Shown here in pieces: positions 41,367 through 50,388 of a stretch of 64,000 nucleotides of DNA (its first letter is position 1; the number at the start of each line of letters is the position of its first letter). Source of the stretch: Geothrix sp. 21YS21S-4 (lineage in GTDB: Bacteria; Acidobacteriota; Holophagae; Holophagales; Holophagaceae). Under the pieces are notes generated by a model. The model had not been told where the DNA came from. It saw only the letters and a list, made by a program, of their open reading frames with translations, and searched no databases. Location: NCBI RefSeq assembly GCF_030845995.1, contig NZ_CP132719.1:1798001-1862000 (forward strand), read 5' to 3'. A program made the translations under genes and the position numbers.

Positions 41367-42652
41367 GACACCTCGCGGCGGGTGAGGACGGCGATCTCCC
41401 CGTAGGCCACCAGCGTGCGCGCGGCCCGTCCGAGAAGGGAACCGAGCGCCACGGCCAGCATGCCGCCCACGGCGGGCTTGAGGAGGAGGGCGCTGAGGGG
41501 GAACACGATCAGGCCGACGATCACGCCCCGGCCGTAGAGCCAGGAGCGCCCCGTGGCGAACAGCGTGTTGAAGGGAAGCGCCGCGGCCTGGAGGACCGAG
41601 AACCACAGGCAGACCTTCATGAGGGGGATGCCCTCCACGTACTTGGGAATGGCCAGGGGGACCAGGAGCCCCACCAGCCAGGAGCAGACCGCCACCAGGA
41701 CGGCCATTCCCGCGGTGAGTCCGGCGGTGACCAGCAGGGACCGGGCGTTGGCGCTCCGCACGCTGCCTTCCCGGGCGTAGGCCTCCACCACCCGCGGCGT
41801 CATCACCTGGTAGACCGACTGCGGAAGGACGTTCATCCCGTCGCGCATCACCGCGGCCACGGCGAACAGCCCCAGCCCCGTCGTGCCGCCCAGGTACAGC
41901 ATCAGAGCGCTTTCCGTGGCCATCCAGATGGAGGTGTACAGGCTGCCCCACAGGCTGAAGGGCAGGCCCACGCGCACCACCTCGCCCAGGGCCTTCCGGT
42001 TGAACCGGAGCGGAATCCGCAGGGGCCGCATCCACTGGAACAGCGCCACGCCCACCGCCGCGGGCACCGCCATCCGGATGCACAGCCCGAAGAAGCCGAG
42101 GACGGGGATGATGAACACCAGGGCGAAGTTGACGACGGCCTGCACCAGCTGGACCTTCGCCAGGGTCACGAACTGGTGGATGGTGCGGTAGGTGGCGCTC
42201 AGGTAGCCGCCGTAGTAGATGCTCCAGCAGCACACGGCCTGGGACAGCCAGCCCGCCACGCCCCAGGCGTCCCCGCGCCCCAGGGAGACGAGGGCGCACA
42301 CAAGGAAGGCCACCGACGCCGCGCTGGAGACCAGGGCGTTCCACGCGCCCGCGGCCGATGCCAGGGCCTCCACCTTCTCGGGCATGGCCTTCCCCATGTA
42401 GAAGGGGATCTGGCGCCACAGCCCGTCGAAGGTGCCCAGGTGGAGGCAGGTGAGATACATCAGGGGAATCGTGAAGACGCGGAAGCGGCCCGTCTCCGCG
42501 GGCCCCAGGAAGCGCGCCACCAACAGGCCCCCCACGGCGCCCAGGAGCGAGGAGGTGATGTTCCCCCCGAAGAGCGCGGCCACGGAGCCCAGCACCTCCC
42601 GGTGGCGGGAGATCCGCGCCCGCTGGACGTCGAGAAAGGTCTCAACGGCCAC
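41363..42652 (-). CDS. wzx: Polysaccharide repeat-unit flippase (Wzx-like, MOP superfamily)
   Basis: 429 residues from a GTG start. About 12 membrane helices, starting GSVAALFGGNITSSLLGAVGGLLVARFLGPAETGRFRVF, the usual opening of Wzx proteins, and including GLPFSLWGSLYTSIWMATESALMLYLGGTTGLGLFAVA in the middle. Charged residues in helices are consistent with moving undecaprenyl-PP-linked oligosaccharide across the inner membrane. It lies between capF and wzy in the leftward cluster. Confidence 0.87.
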   Translation of the reverse strand: MAVETFLDVQRARISRHREVLGSVAALFGGNITSSLLGAVGGLLVARFLGPAETGRFRVFTIPLMYLTCLHLGTFDGLWRQIPFYMGKAMPEKVEALASAAGAWNALVSSAASVAFLVCALVSLGRGDAWGVAGWLSQAVCCWSIYYGGYLSATYRTIHQFVTLAKVQLVQAVVNFALVFIIPVLGFFGLCIRMAVPAAVGVALFQWMRPLRIPLRFNRKALGEVVRVGLPFSLWGSLYTSIWMATESALMLYLGGTTGLGLFAVAAVMRDGMNVLPQSVYQVMTPRVVEAYAREGSVRSANARSLLVTAGLTAGMAVLVAVCSWLVGLLVPLAIPKYVEGIPLMKVCLWFSVLQAAALPFNTLFATGRSWLYGRGVIVGLIVFPLSALLLKPAVGGMLAVALGSLLGRAARTLVAYGEIAVLTRREVS

Positions 42653-42687
42653 GGGCGGTCCGGGAAGCGGCAGAACGGCGCATCACG

Positions 42688-43803
42688 TCACACGGGCAAA
42701 GCATGGGTGTCGGGCCGTCCCGGATCGAAGGGCTCGCTGGCCCAGAAGAGGGTGACGAGGTCGGTGGCGCCGGTGTTGGTGATGCTGTGGGTGTAGCCCG
42801 GCGGGATGTCCACCACGCGGGGCTCGGCGCCGGACACGGGGTATTCGATCACCTCGCGGCCGTCCAGGGGACGGAAGCGGACCACCGCCTCGCCGCTCAC
42901 CACCAGGAACTTCTCGGTCTTGGTGTGGTGCCAGTGGTGGCCCCGGGCGATCCCCGGATGGGTCACCGACACGAAGATCTGCCCCAGGGCCGGGCTGCGC
43001 AGCACCTCCGCCAGCCAGCCACGGGGATCCCGCCGGATCTCCAGCGAGTACGCGAACTGGTCCTCGGGAAGGTAGCTCAGGTACATCGAATACAGCCGGC
43101 GGGACAGGTCGTCCCCCACGTCCGGGGTCTCCCGCGTCCGGCGGGTTTCGGGGAAGCGGCTGATCCGCTCCGCCAGATCACCCAGCGTCACGGTGAACAC
43201 CCGCGGCACGGTGGGCTCCCCATCCGGTCCCCGCTGGGGCGATCCGCGGAAGGCGGCGATGAATTCCGCCACCACGTCGTCCACGTGGACCAGGCTCACT
43301 TCCCGGGCGGGATCGTGGACTTCCAGCGGCAATCCGTGGGCCACGCGGTGGCAGAAGGTCGCCACCACCGAGTTGTAGGCGGGACGGGACCATTTCCCGA
43401 AGACGTTGGGCAGGCGAAAGACGAACACCGGCGCGCCGGTCTCCTGGCCGTAGGCACGGACCAGTTCCTCCGCCTGGCGCTTGCTCACGCCGTAGGGATT
43501 GTCGAGGGCCGCCTGGGTGGAGGAACTGATCAGCACCGGCACCGGACGGCCCGCGGCGCGAAGGGCCTCCAACAAGCGGCGCGTCACGTCCACGTTTCCT
43601 TCGATGAATTCCGCGGGATCCTGGGGCCGGTTGACGCCGGCGAGGTGGAACACGAAGTCCGCGCGGGCGGCCAGTTCCGGCAAGGTCTCCGGATCGTCCC
43701 CGCGGTCGAAGGAAAGGATCTCCAGGTCGGGCACGGCGGACAGCGTGGCGATCAGGTTGCGGCCGAGGAAGCCCTGGGCCCCTGTCACGACGACCGTTGC
43801 CAT
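42688..43803 (-). CDS. capF: CapF-like bifunctional NAD-dependent reductase with cupin domain (UDP-L-FucNAc pathway)
   Basis: 371 residues; ATG at 43803 has AAGGAG about 7 bases upstream. N-terminal SDR domain: VVVTGAQGFLGRNLIATL, FVFHLAGVNRPQ, LISSSTQAALDNPYGVSKRQAEE (YxxxK). C-terminal cupin from about 250: RGHHWHHTKTEKFLVVSGEAVVRFR and IPPGYTHSITNTG, with metal-binding histidines. CapF/WbjC/FnlB-type enzymes epimerise at C3 and reduce C4 of the CapE product to give UDP-6-deoxy-N-acetyl-talosamine. CapE and CapG are encoded about 6 kb away, on the other strand. First gene of the leftward cluster. Confidence 0.9.
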   Translation of the reverse strand: MATVVVTGAQGFLGRNLIATLSAVPDLEILSFDRGDDPETLPELAARADFVFHLAGVNRPQDPAEFIEGNVDVTRRLLEALRAAGRPVPVLISSSTQAALDNPYGVSKRQAEELVRAYGQETGAPVFVFRLPNVFGKWSRPAYNSVVATFCHRVAHGLPLEVHDPAREVSLVHVDDVVAEFIAAFRGSPQRGPDGEPTVPRVFTVTLGDLAERISRFPETRRTRETPDVGDDLSRRLYSMYLSYLPEDQFAYSLEIRRDPRGWLAEVLRSPALGQIFVSVTHPGIARGHHWHHTKTEKFLVVSGEAVVRFRPLDGREVIEYPVSGAEPRVVDIPPGYTHSITNTGATDLVTLFWASEPFDPGRPDTHALPV

Positions 43804-43935
43804 GTGCCTGCTCCTTGTCGAAGGTGAAGATGGATTCGGGGGCTGCGTCGATACTGGACCAGATGGAGGGTTCATCAAGCGCCGATCGGATCCGGACGCG
43901 CGGAGACGATTGGATCATGTCGCTGAGTGTAGCCA

Positions 43936-43941
43936 AGTATA
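43936..43941 (-). promoter_or_regulatory. Possible -10 box for the leftward capF cluster
   Basis: TATACT on the minus strand (AGTATA on plus) in the AT-rich part of the 187-base gap upstream of capF, about 130 bases before its start. No good -35 lies 16-18 bases upstream, so this is only a candidate. Confidence 0.3.
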
Positions 43942-43990
43942 ACGTATTTTTCTGAAGCCGCACCAGTCTCTATCGGACTCTGCCGACAAT

Positions 43991-46552
43991 TCACTTTCCC
44001 CATAGCAGGGCCGTGGCCGGACGGATTTCGCAGGCGCAGCGGCCCACCCGTTCGAGCGGAAGGGGCCGGAAGCCCAGCCGGAAAGCCGGGGAATCGGGAA
44101 GCAGCGCGAAGTCGTCGGCCGCCGGCCGGCGGAACCGGGGATCGGCCACGAGGGAGGCCGCGTCCTGGCCTCCCTGCCGCCACGTGCGGAAATCGACGCC
44201 TCCGCCCGAACCGAACGTCGGCGAGGCCCCCCGGGGCGGGAAGTAGAGATTCCGGTCCAGGCGGACCACGTCGCGGCCGAGGACATCGGCGGCCAGCGCC
44301 AGGGCCTCGGGATTGGAAAAGGCCAGGATGTTGGAGGTGATCTCCAGCCCCCTCGACTGTCCCTCGAAGTTGGCCACGGTGCCCTGGGAGACCCGTCCGT
44401 CCACGAAGACGTTGTTCACGACCCGGTTGTCGCGCCCACCCTGGAGCATGACCCCCCCGTTCCAGGCGCGGTACACGAGGTTGCCGCGCACCTCGTACCC
44501 GCTCGCGAAGGAATCCAGGTAGATTCCCCAGGCCAGAAAGTCCGGGCGGCCGAAGGTCGTGCCGTAGCCGACGGTATCGGCAACGACGTTGTATCGGATG
44601 GCGCTGCCGCTCCGGAAAGCGCGATCGTGCTGAGTGACTTCGATTCCGCCGGTGTCGGCGGTCTCCAGGTTGGTGTTCCGGATCCGGTTGAACTCGATGA
44701 CGTTTTCCCGCCCCGGGTTCTTGAGGGAGATCCCGTAGCGGGACGCGTCGTGGATGGCGTTGCCCGAGACGAGGTTCTTCGACGCGCCTGCGCCCGCAAG
44801 CACGACCCCGCCCACATGGTGGTAGGCCTCCCCCAGGTGGTGGAGGTGGTTGCCCGAGATGGTGTTCCTGCCGCTCTCCCGCACCAGGACGCCGCCTCCG
44901 CCCGCGTGGGCCACATCGCAGCCCTGGACGGCGTTCCCGCCGCCCCGCGTCACGCACACGGCGTAGGTCCCGATATTCACAAAGCGGCAATCCTCCACCA
45001 CGCAGGCCTCGGCATCCGTCAGTTGGACGGCACCCTCGTCGCCCATGCCGTAGCCGGCACTGGCGCCGGTCCGCGTCCAGTCCGTGTCGCGGAAGGTGAG
45101 GCCCGTGAAGCGCAGGTACCGTGCCGGAGCCAGGCGGCTCCCCTGGACCTGGATCAGCCGGGAGGTGCGCGGCGCGATGACCTCGCTGCGCGCGGAAAAG
45201 CCCGCCCGGGGAAGATACGCCACCGTGCCGGCCCCAGCGTCGAGGAACCATTCGCCGGGCGCGTCCAGTTCTTCCCGTACGTTCTCCACGTAGTAGCGGT
45301 CCCCGGGATTGAGGGCGGCGCGGGCTTCGGGCCCCCCGAGGAGGAGCCGTCGGCCCGCGGCGTCATAGCCGCGGAGCGACAGGATCTCGGAGAAGGCCCG
45401 GCAGTCCCCGGACGGAAAGATGCGCAGTTCGGCGTCCGGGGCCGTCAGCCAGCCGGGCCGCACATCCGAGGGCTCGCACTGGACGGCGTCCTTGGGTCCC
45501 TGCCCCGCCCCACTCACCTGAAGCCCCCGCGCCTCGCGGCGGCGGAAGTCCTTGGCGGAGAAAGTCACGAGACGCCCCTGGGACGGAGGCTGGAGAACGG
45601 TTCCATCCGGAACCCAGGCCGGATCGCCGGAGAGGGCCAGCACGTCGAGGACGAGCCCCCCACCCTGCCGGTTCTGCCAGCGGAGGGCCCGCTCTCCCGC
45701 ACCCAGGCGGAGGACGGCCGCCCGCGCCCACCGGACGGGGCTCCAGCTGCCGGTATCCGCCAGATCCGCGAGCGGAATGGAAGGGCCGCCATCCACGGCG
45801 ACGGCGGTCCGACCGTCCATGGACGCGAATCCGTACGGGGCGTTGCGGGCGCCGTAATGCAGCCACAGGACGTAGGTTCCGGCGGCGGGAACGTCCACGC
45901 GGTATTCCAGCCAATCGCCGGCGCCGTGGATCCCGCCCACGGTCACGCCGAAGGCCGGCGCATCGGATCCGCCCGCGTGCAGGAAACCCTTCCGAAAGGG
46001 ATCCGCTGGATCCACGTTGGGATAGCGCGCCCGCACCTCGCGCCGGCCGTCCACGAACAGGGAACGGAAGGTCCAAGGGTCGGTCCCCGCGCTCCGCAGA
46101 TCGAACAGGAGAGGGCTTCCCGAAGGAGCGGATGGGGGCGTCAAGCGCCTCCCCCCAACGAATTCCGGCCGCTCTCCGGGAAAGGCCTCGTAAACCACGG
46201 GGGCGGCTTCGGTTCCGGAATCGCGGGCATCGAAGCTGACCGGCGCGTCGAAGTAGTAGAGCCCGCCCCGGATCTGGACCGAGAGGCGCCTGGAGGACGA
46301 TCCCGCCGCCTTGAGCGCGCGAACCGCGTCCCGCGCCCGCTCCAGGGTGGCGAAGGGACCGTCGCTGCCGTCGGGGCTGGGCGCCGCCAGCCGGCCCGAC
46401 CAGGCATCCCGCCCTGCGGGGGACACGAAGAAAGTGCCCGCAGGAGGGGGCGGAACCCCGGCGGAATCCAGCGCACATCCGAGGAAGGCCACGCCCATCG
46501 CCCAGCGCCGGAACCCCGCAGACATGAGACTTCCTGTCCGGCCGGTCCTCAT
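43991..46552 (-). CDS. Secreted right-handed parallel beta-helix protein with CBM-like insert
   Basis: 853 residues from ATG at 46552 (GGAGAG upstream); an in-frame ATG 24 codons earlier is possible. Signal peptide with a lipobox-like AFLGC (MSAGFRRWAMGVAFLGC). The N-terminal part FFVSPAGRDAWSG...ATLERARDAVRAL...IRGGLYYFDAPVSF is the start of many pectate-lyase-fold proteins. GAGDWLEYRVDVPAAGTYVLWLHYG (about 240-330) resembles a family 6/35 carbohydrate-binding module. From about 500 there are repeated helix turns (GNAVQGCDVAHAGGGGVLVRES, NTISGNHLHHLG, NLVSGNAIHDASRYGIS, NVIEFNRIRNTN, YEVRGNLVYRAWNGG). Likely a lyase, epimerase or binding protein acting on the locus polysaccharide. It shares architecture with the protein at the right edge. 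Confidence 0.82.
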   Translation of the reverse strand: MRTGRTGSLMSAGFRRWAMGVAFLGCALDSAGVPPPPAGTFFVSPAGRDAWSGRLAAPSPDGSDGPFATLERARDAVRALKAAGSSSRRLSVQIRGGLYYFDAPVSFDARDSGTEAAPVVYEAFPGERPEFVGGRRLTPPSAPSGSPLLFDLRSAGTDPWTFRSLFVDGRREVRARYPNVDPADPFRKGFLHAGGSDAPAFGVTVGGIHGAGDWLEYRVDVPAAGTYVLWLHYGARNAPYGFASMDGRTAVAVDGGPSIPLADLADTGSWSPVRWARAAVLRLGAGERALRWQNRQGGGLVLDVLALSGDPAWVPDGTVLQPPSQGRLVTFSAKDFRRREARGLQVSGAGQGPKDAVQCEPSDVRPGWLTAPDAELRIFPSGDCRAFSEILSLRGYDAAGRRLLLGGPEARAALNPGDRYYVENVREELDAPGEWFLDAGAGTVAYLPRAGFSARSEVIAPRTSRLIQVQGSRLAPARYLRFTGLTFRDTDWTRTGASAGYGMGDEGAVQLTDAEACVVEDCRFVNIGTYAVCVTRGGGNAVQGCDVAHAGGGGVLVRESGRNTISGNHLHHLGEAYHHVGGVVLAGAGASKNLVSGNAIHDASRYGISLKNPGRENVIEFNRIRNTNLETADTGGIEVTQHDRAFRSGSAIRYNVVADTVGYGTTFGRPDFLAWGIYLDSFASGYEVRGNLVYRAWNGGVMLQGGRDNRVVNNVFVDGRVSQGTVANFEGQSRGLEITSNILAFSNPEALALAADVLGRDVVRLDRNLYFPPRGASPTFGSGGGVDFRTWRQGGQDAASLVADPRFRRPAADDFALLPDSPAFRLGFRPLPLERVGRCACEIRPATALLWGK

Positions 46553-46725
46553 GTCGGTTCGCTCTCCAGGCACTTGAACATTCCGCTCGACAGGCAATAC
46601 CATTGGCGTGTTTTTCACAATCATAGCACGTCTACCATTGACTTGAGCATCCTTCTTATAGAACCTGGTTCACACGATCACCCCACTCCGGTCCCTCCCG
46701 GAATCCCCTTTCGGCGGACCTTTTG
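46553..46725. other. Divergent intergenic region between the beta-helix gene and the CapK-like gene
   Basis: 173 bases, AT-rich in the middle (TGTTTTTCACAATCATAGCACG...CATTGACTTGAGCATCCTTCTTATAG). TTGACT and TATAGA occur on the plus strand but only 13 bases apart, and TATGAT on the minus strand has a poor -35. It must hold promoters for both directions, but they cannot be placed confidently. Confidence 0.35.
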
Positions 46726-48036
46726 ATGAAGGACGGCGCGATGCTCGCAGCACGAATTCGGAACTGGGGCTTCTGGACGAGCGATCTCCTCCAAGGGGCG
46801 CCCGTACGGAAGCACTGCGAGGACATCGAAGCCCGGCTGGTCTCCGGAAATCCCTCCGGCGAACGGCTGGAGGCGCTGCTCCGCTACGCCGTGGAGCACG
46901 TCCCCCACTACGCCCCCTTCCGCGGCTTCGGGTCCCTGCAGGACTTCCCCGTGGTGGACAAGACCGTGATCAAGGCGGATTACGAGGCCTTCCATTCCGA
47001 CGCCTTCGCCGGGGCCCACCTCCACCTCCTGCGCACCAGCGGGTCGACGGGAATCCCCTTCGCCGTCCTCCAGGACGAGGACAAGCGGCGGCGCGTGCTG
47101 GCGGAGATGATCTGCTTCGGGCGCCGCGCCCAGTACCACGTGGGCGACCGTTTCGTGTTCACCCGGGCCTGGAACGAGCACAACCGCAAGCGCTGGGACG
47201 TGGCCCTGCGCGAGAACGCGATCATGTTCGACGTCTCTTCCCTCGACGAGGCGCGGCTGGAATCCCTCCGCGCGCTCCTCCGAAGCGACACCGGGATCCG
47301 CTGCATCATGGGCTATCCCTCCACCTTCGAGCCCCTCATGCAGTACATGGAGCGGCGGGGCGACGACTTCGAAGCCGCCCATCTCCGGTCGATCATCACC
47401 ATCTCCGAGCGGCTGTCCGACGCGACGCGGAAGGCCCTCCAGGAGCGCTTCAAGTGCATCGTCGTCTCCCGCTACTCCAACCAGGAGAACGGGATCCTCG
47501 CCCAGCAGTGCCCCGAGCGGGGCGAATTCCACCTGAACACCGCCAGCTACTTCTTCGAGTACCTCAAGCTGGAGGAGAACCTGCCCGCCGCGCCCGGAGA
47601 GCGCGCCCGGATGGTGGTCACCGACCTCTTCAACCGCGCCATGCCGCTGATCCGGTACGACACGGGCGACATCGTGGTGCGCCAGCCCTCCGCCGCCTGC
47701 GGCTGGGCCACGGACGCGCTCTCCAGTGTGGAGGGCCGGAGGATGGACTTCATCTACGACACCATGGACCGCCTGCTGTCCCCCGCCGCCGTATGCAACC
47801 ACCTGTGGCCCTTCACCCGCCTGAAGCAGTACCAGTTCATCCAGGAGGCCAAGGGGCGCTACGAGATCGTGCTCAACGGCGCCGACGGGAATTACCGCGA
47901 CGAGCAGTTCGTCGACCTGATGAGGAACGTCCTGGGCTCCGACGCCGACGTGCGCGTCACCCACGTGGACCGCATCCCTTCGCACGCTTCCGGCAAGTTC
48001 ATGCAGATCGTCAGCCGCTACAGGCCTTCCGCATGA
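46726..48036 (+). CDS. PaaK/CapK-type AMP-binding (coenzyme F390 synthetase-like) protein
   Basis: 436 residues. The adenylate-forming signature LRTSGSTGIPFAVLQDE (about 105-120) is intact, with IRCIMGYPSTFEPLMQYM, ITISERLSDATRKAL, YSNQENGILAQQC, RMVVTDLFNRAMPLIRYDTGDIV and the C-terminal THVDRIPSHASGKFMQIV lysine region. Members of this family lie in many polysaccharide clusters, where their substrate is unknown; activation of an acid for sugar decoration is one possibility. The first rightward gene after the divergent promoter. Confidence 0.85.
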   Translation: MKDGAMLAARIRNWGFWTSDLLQGAPVRKHCEDIEARLVSGNPSGERLEALLRYAVEHVPHYAPFRGFGSLQDFPVVDKTVIKADYEAFHSDAFAGAHLHLLRTSGSTGIPFAVLQDEDKRRRVLAEMICFGRRAQYHVGDRFVFTRAWNEHNRKRWDVALRENAIMFDVSSLDEARLESLRALLRSDTGIRCIMGYPSTFEPLMQYMERRGDDFEAAHLRSIITISERLSDATRKALQERFKCIVVSRYSNQENGILAQQCPERGEFHLNTASYFFEYLKLEENLPAAPGERARMVVTDLFNRAMPLIRYDTGDIVVRQPSAACGWATDALSSVEGRRMDFIYDTMDRLLSPAAVCNHLWPFTRLKQYQFIQEAKGRYEIVLNGADGNYRDEQFVDLMRNVLGSDADVRVTHVDRIPSHASGKFMQIVSRYRPSA

Positions 48037-48103
48037 CGGAAATGCCCTTCGCGCACCACCCGGCGGGACGCCAGCGGCGGCCGCCCCTTCCGGATGCCCG
48101 CCC

Positions 48104-49357
48104 ATGAACATCCTCTACCTCACCCTCCGCTTCCCCCTGCCCACGCAGCCCGCCTCGCCTTCCGACCTGATGCAGCTCATGGAAGAGTTCTGCCGGCGGG
48201 GCCACCGGGTGGACGTGATCACCGTCGACGAGCGCAGGTACGGCCGTCCCACCCGGCTCGTGGAGGAAGGGCCCTTCCAGGTGCTCCGCGTCCGCACGGG
48301 GAACATCTACGACGTGGGCACCTACGAGAAGGGGCTGAGCATGGTGACCCTTCCCTGGCTATTCCGCCGCGCCATGGCCCAGTACCTGCCGGAGCGCCGC
48401 TACGACCTGGTGATCTACGCGGCACCGCCGGTCACCTTCTCCCGGGTCATCCGGGGGCTGCGGCGGGTCCAGCCCTGGGCGAAGACCTACCTGATGCTGA
48501 AGGACATCTTTCCCCAGAACGCCAAAGACCTCGGGATCATCCGGAATCCGCTGCTGTACGCCTTCTTCAAGCGGCAGGAACGCGAGCTCTACGCCGCGTC
48601 GGACGTGATCGGGTGCATGTCGCCCGCCAACGTCGCCTTCCTCCGCCAGCAGAGCCCGGAGATCGCCCCCGGCCGGCTGGAAGTGCTGCCCAATACCCGC
48701 ACGCCGGGCCCTGACCGGGGCCTGGGGAGGCCGGGACCCCTGCGCCGCAAGCACGGGATTCCGGAGGACGCCGTCGTGGTCCTCTACGGCGGCAACCTGG
48801 GCGTCCCGCAGGGCCTGGATTTCCTTCTCCGCGTGTTCGAGGCCAACCGCGACCGCCCGGGCCTCCACTTCCTGCTGGTGGGCCGAGGGACCGAGCGCCG
48901 CCGGCTGGCGGACGCCGTCGCCGCCAAGGGCCTCGCCAACGTGACCCAGATCCCCCACCTGCCCCGGCCCGAATACGAGGCGCTGGCCCGCGAATGTGAC
49001 ATCGGGCTGGTCTGCCTGGACCCCCGGTTCACCATCCCCAACTTCCCGTCCCGGGTGCTGTCCTACTTCGAGATCCGGATGCCCGTCCTCGCCGCCCTGG
49101 ATCACGCCACGGACTTCGGCCACATGCTGGACGACGCCCAGGCGGGGCTGTGGTCCCGCGCGGGCGACCTCGACCTCTTCCAAGCCCACCTGGACCGCCT
49201 CGCCGGCGATCCCGAACTGCGTGCGCGCATGGGCGCTGCGGGCCGGCGCTACCTGGAATCGCATTTTACTTCCGGCAAAGCATACGAAATCATCTCGAAA
49301 CACATCCCCCATTCCCAATCCGAGCCGGAGGACTCTTGTCCAGCCATCTCGATCTGA
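48104..49357 (+). CDS. Glycosyltransferase GT4, WbuB-like (putative L-FucNAc transferase)
   Basis: 417 residues beginning MNILYLTLRFPLPTQPASPSDLMQLMEEF. LVIYAAPPVTFSRVIRGL, KTYLMLKDIFPQNAKDLGI, VVVLYGGNLGVPQGLDFLL, LHFLLVGRGTERRRL and LDPRFTIPNFPSRVLSYFEIRMPVLA are characteristic of WbuB/CapM-side GT4 enzymes that add N-acetyl-L-fucosamine. That assignment is supported by the UDP-L-FucNAc genes that follow immediately; it overlaps capE by 22 bases. Confidence 0.8.
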   Translation: MNILYLTLRFPLPTQPASPSDLMQLMEEFCRRGHRVDVITVDERRYGRPTRLVEEGPFQVLRVRTGNIYDVGTYEKGLSMVTLPWLFRRAMAQYLPERRYDLVIYAAPPVTFSRVIRGLRRVQPWAKTYLMLKDIFPQNAKDLGIIRNPLLYAFFKRQERELYAASDVIGCMSPANVAFLRQQSPEIAPGRLEVLPNTRTPGPDRGLGRPGPLRRKHGIPEDAVVVLYGGNLGVPQGLDFLLRVFEANRDRPGLHFLLVGRGTERRRLADAVAAKGLANVTQIPHLPRPEYEALARECDIGLVCLDPRFTIPNFPSRVLSYFEIRMPVLAALDHATDFGHMLDDAQAGLWSRAGDLDLFQAHLDRLAGDPELRARMGAAGRRYLESHFTSGKAYEIISKHIPHSQSEPEDSCPAISI

Positions 49358-50388
49358 AGAACGCCACGCTCCTGATCACGGGCGGCACGGGCTCGTTCGG
49401 AAATGTCGTGCTGCGAAAGTACCTCGCCACGGACATCGGCGAGATCCGGATCTTCAGCCGGGACGAGAAGAAGCAGGACGACATGCGGCACTTCTACAAG
49501 GACAACCGGATCAAGTACTACATCGGCGACATCCGCGATCCGGGAAGCGTGTCCTCCGCATTGCGCGGGGTGGACTACGTCTTCCATGCCGCGGCCCTGA
49601 AGCAGGTGCCCTCCTGCGAGTTCTACCCGATGGAGGCTGTGCGGACCAACGTCCTCGGGACCTCCAACCTGCTCCAGGCCGCGGTCCAGTCCGAAGTGAA
49701 GCGGGTCGTCTGCCTCAGCACGGACAAGGCCGTCTACCCCATCAACGCCATGGGAATCTCCAAAGCGATGATGGAAAAGGTGGCCCTCGCCGAATCGCGG
49801 AACATCAGCGCCAAGGGGCCCGTGATCTGCGTGACCCGCTACGGGAACGTGATGGCCTCGCGGGGCTCCGTCATCCCCCTCTTCCTCGATCAGATCCGCG
49901 CGGGCAAGCCCCTCACCGTGACGGATCCGGACATGACGCGGTTCCTGATGCACCTCGACACCGCCGTGGAGCTGGTGGAATTCGCCTTCTCCCACGGGCA
50001 CCAAGGGGACACCTTCGTGCGGAAGGCCCCGGCCTCCACCATCGGGGACCTGGCCCTCGCCATCAAGGAGCTGCTCCAGTCCGACAGCGAGATCCAGGTG
50101 ATCGGCACCCGCCACGGCGAGAAGCGCTACGAGAGCCTGCTTTCCCGCGAGGAGCGCGTCCGCGCGGAGGACCTGGACGACTACTTCCGCGTCCCCGCCG
50201 ACTCCCGCGACCTCAACTATTCGAAGTACTTTTCCGTGGGCAACCTCGAAGTCTCCCAGAGCGAGGAGTACCACTCCCACAATGCCCAGCGACTCTCCGT
50301 TCCCGAGATCAAGGACCTGCTGCTGACCCTCGAATGCGTCCGCGAGGCCCTCGCGGAACGCGGGCTGCAGCCGGAGCCCGCGCGATGA
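49336..50388 (+). CDS. capE: UDP-N-acetylglucosamine 4,6-dehydratase/5-epimerase CapE
   Basis: 350 residues. The start is probably the TTG at 49336 with GGAGG just upstream; no ATG precedes the Rossmann motif LLITGGTGSFGNVVL. The SDR catalytic region is STDKAVYPINAMGISKAMMEK, where Met replaces the usual Tyr of YxxxK, as is typical of CapE. AALKQVPSCEFYPMEAVRTNVLG and RYGNVMASRGSVIPLF are family hallmarks. It makes UDP-2-acetamido-2,6-dideoxy-beta-L-arabino-hexos-4-ulose, the first step to UDP-L-FucNAc. Coupled to capG by ATGA. Confidence 0.92.
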   Translation: MSSHLDLKNATLLITGGTGSFGNVVLRKYLATDIGEIRIFSRDEKKQDDMRHFYKDNRIKYYIGDIRDPGSVSSALRGVDYVFHAAALKQVPSCEFYPMEAVRTNVLGTSNLLQAAVQSEVKRVVCLSTDKAVYPINAMGISKAMMEKVALAESRNISAKGPVICVTRYGNVMASRGSVIPLFLDQIRAGKPLTVTDPDMTRFLMHLDTAVELVEFAFSHGHQGDTFVRKAPASTIGDLALAIKELLQSDSEIQVIGTRHGEKRYESLLSREERVRAEDLDDYFRVPADSRDLNYSKYFSVGNLEVSQSEEYHSHNAQRLSVPEIKDLLLTLECVREALAERGLQPEPAR

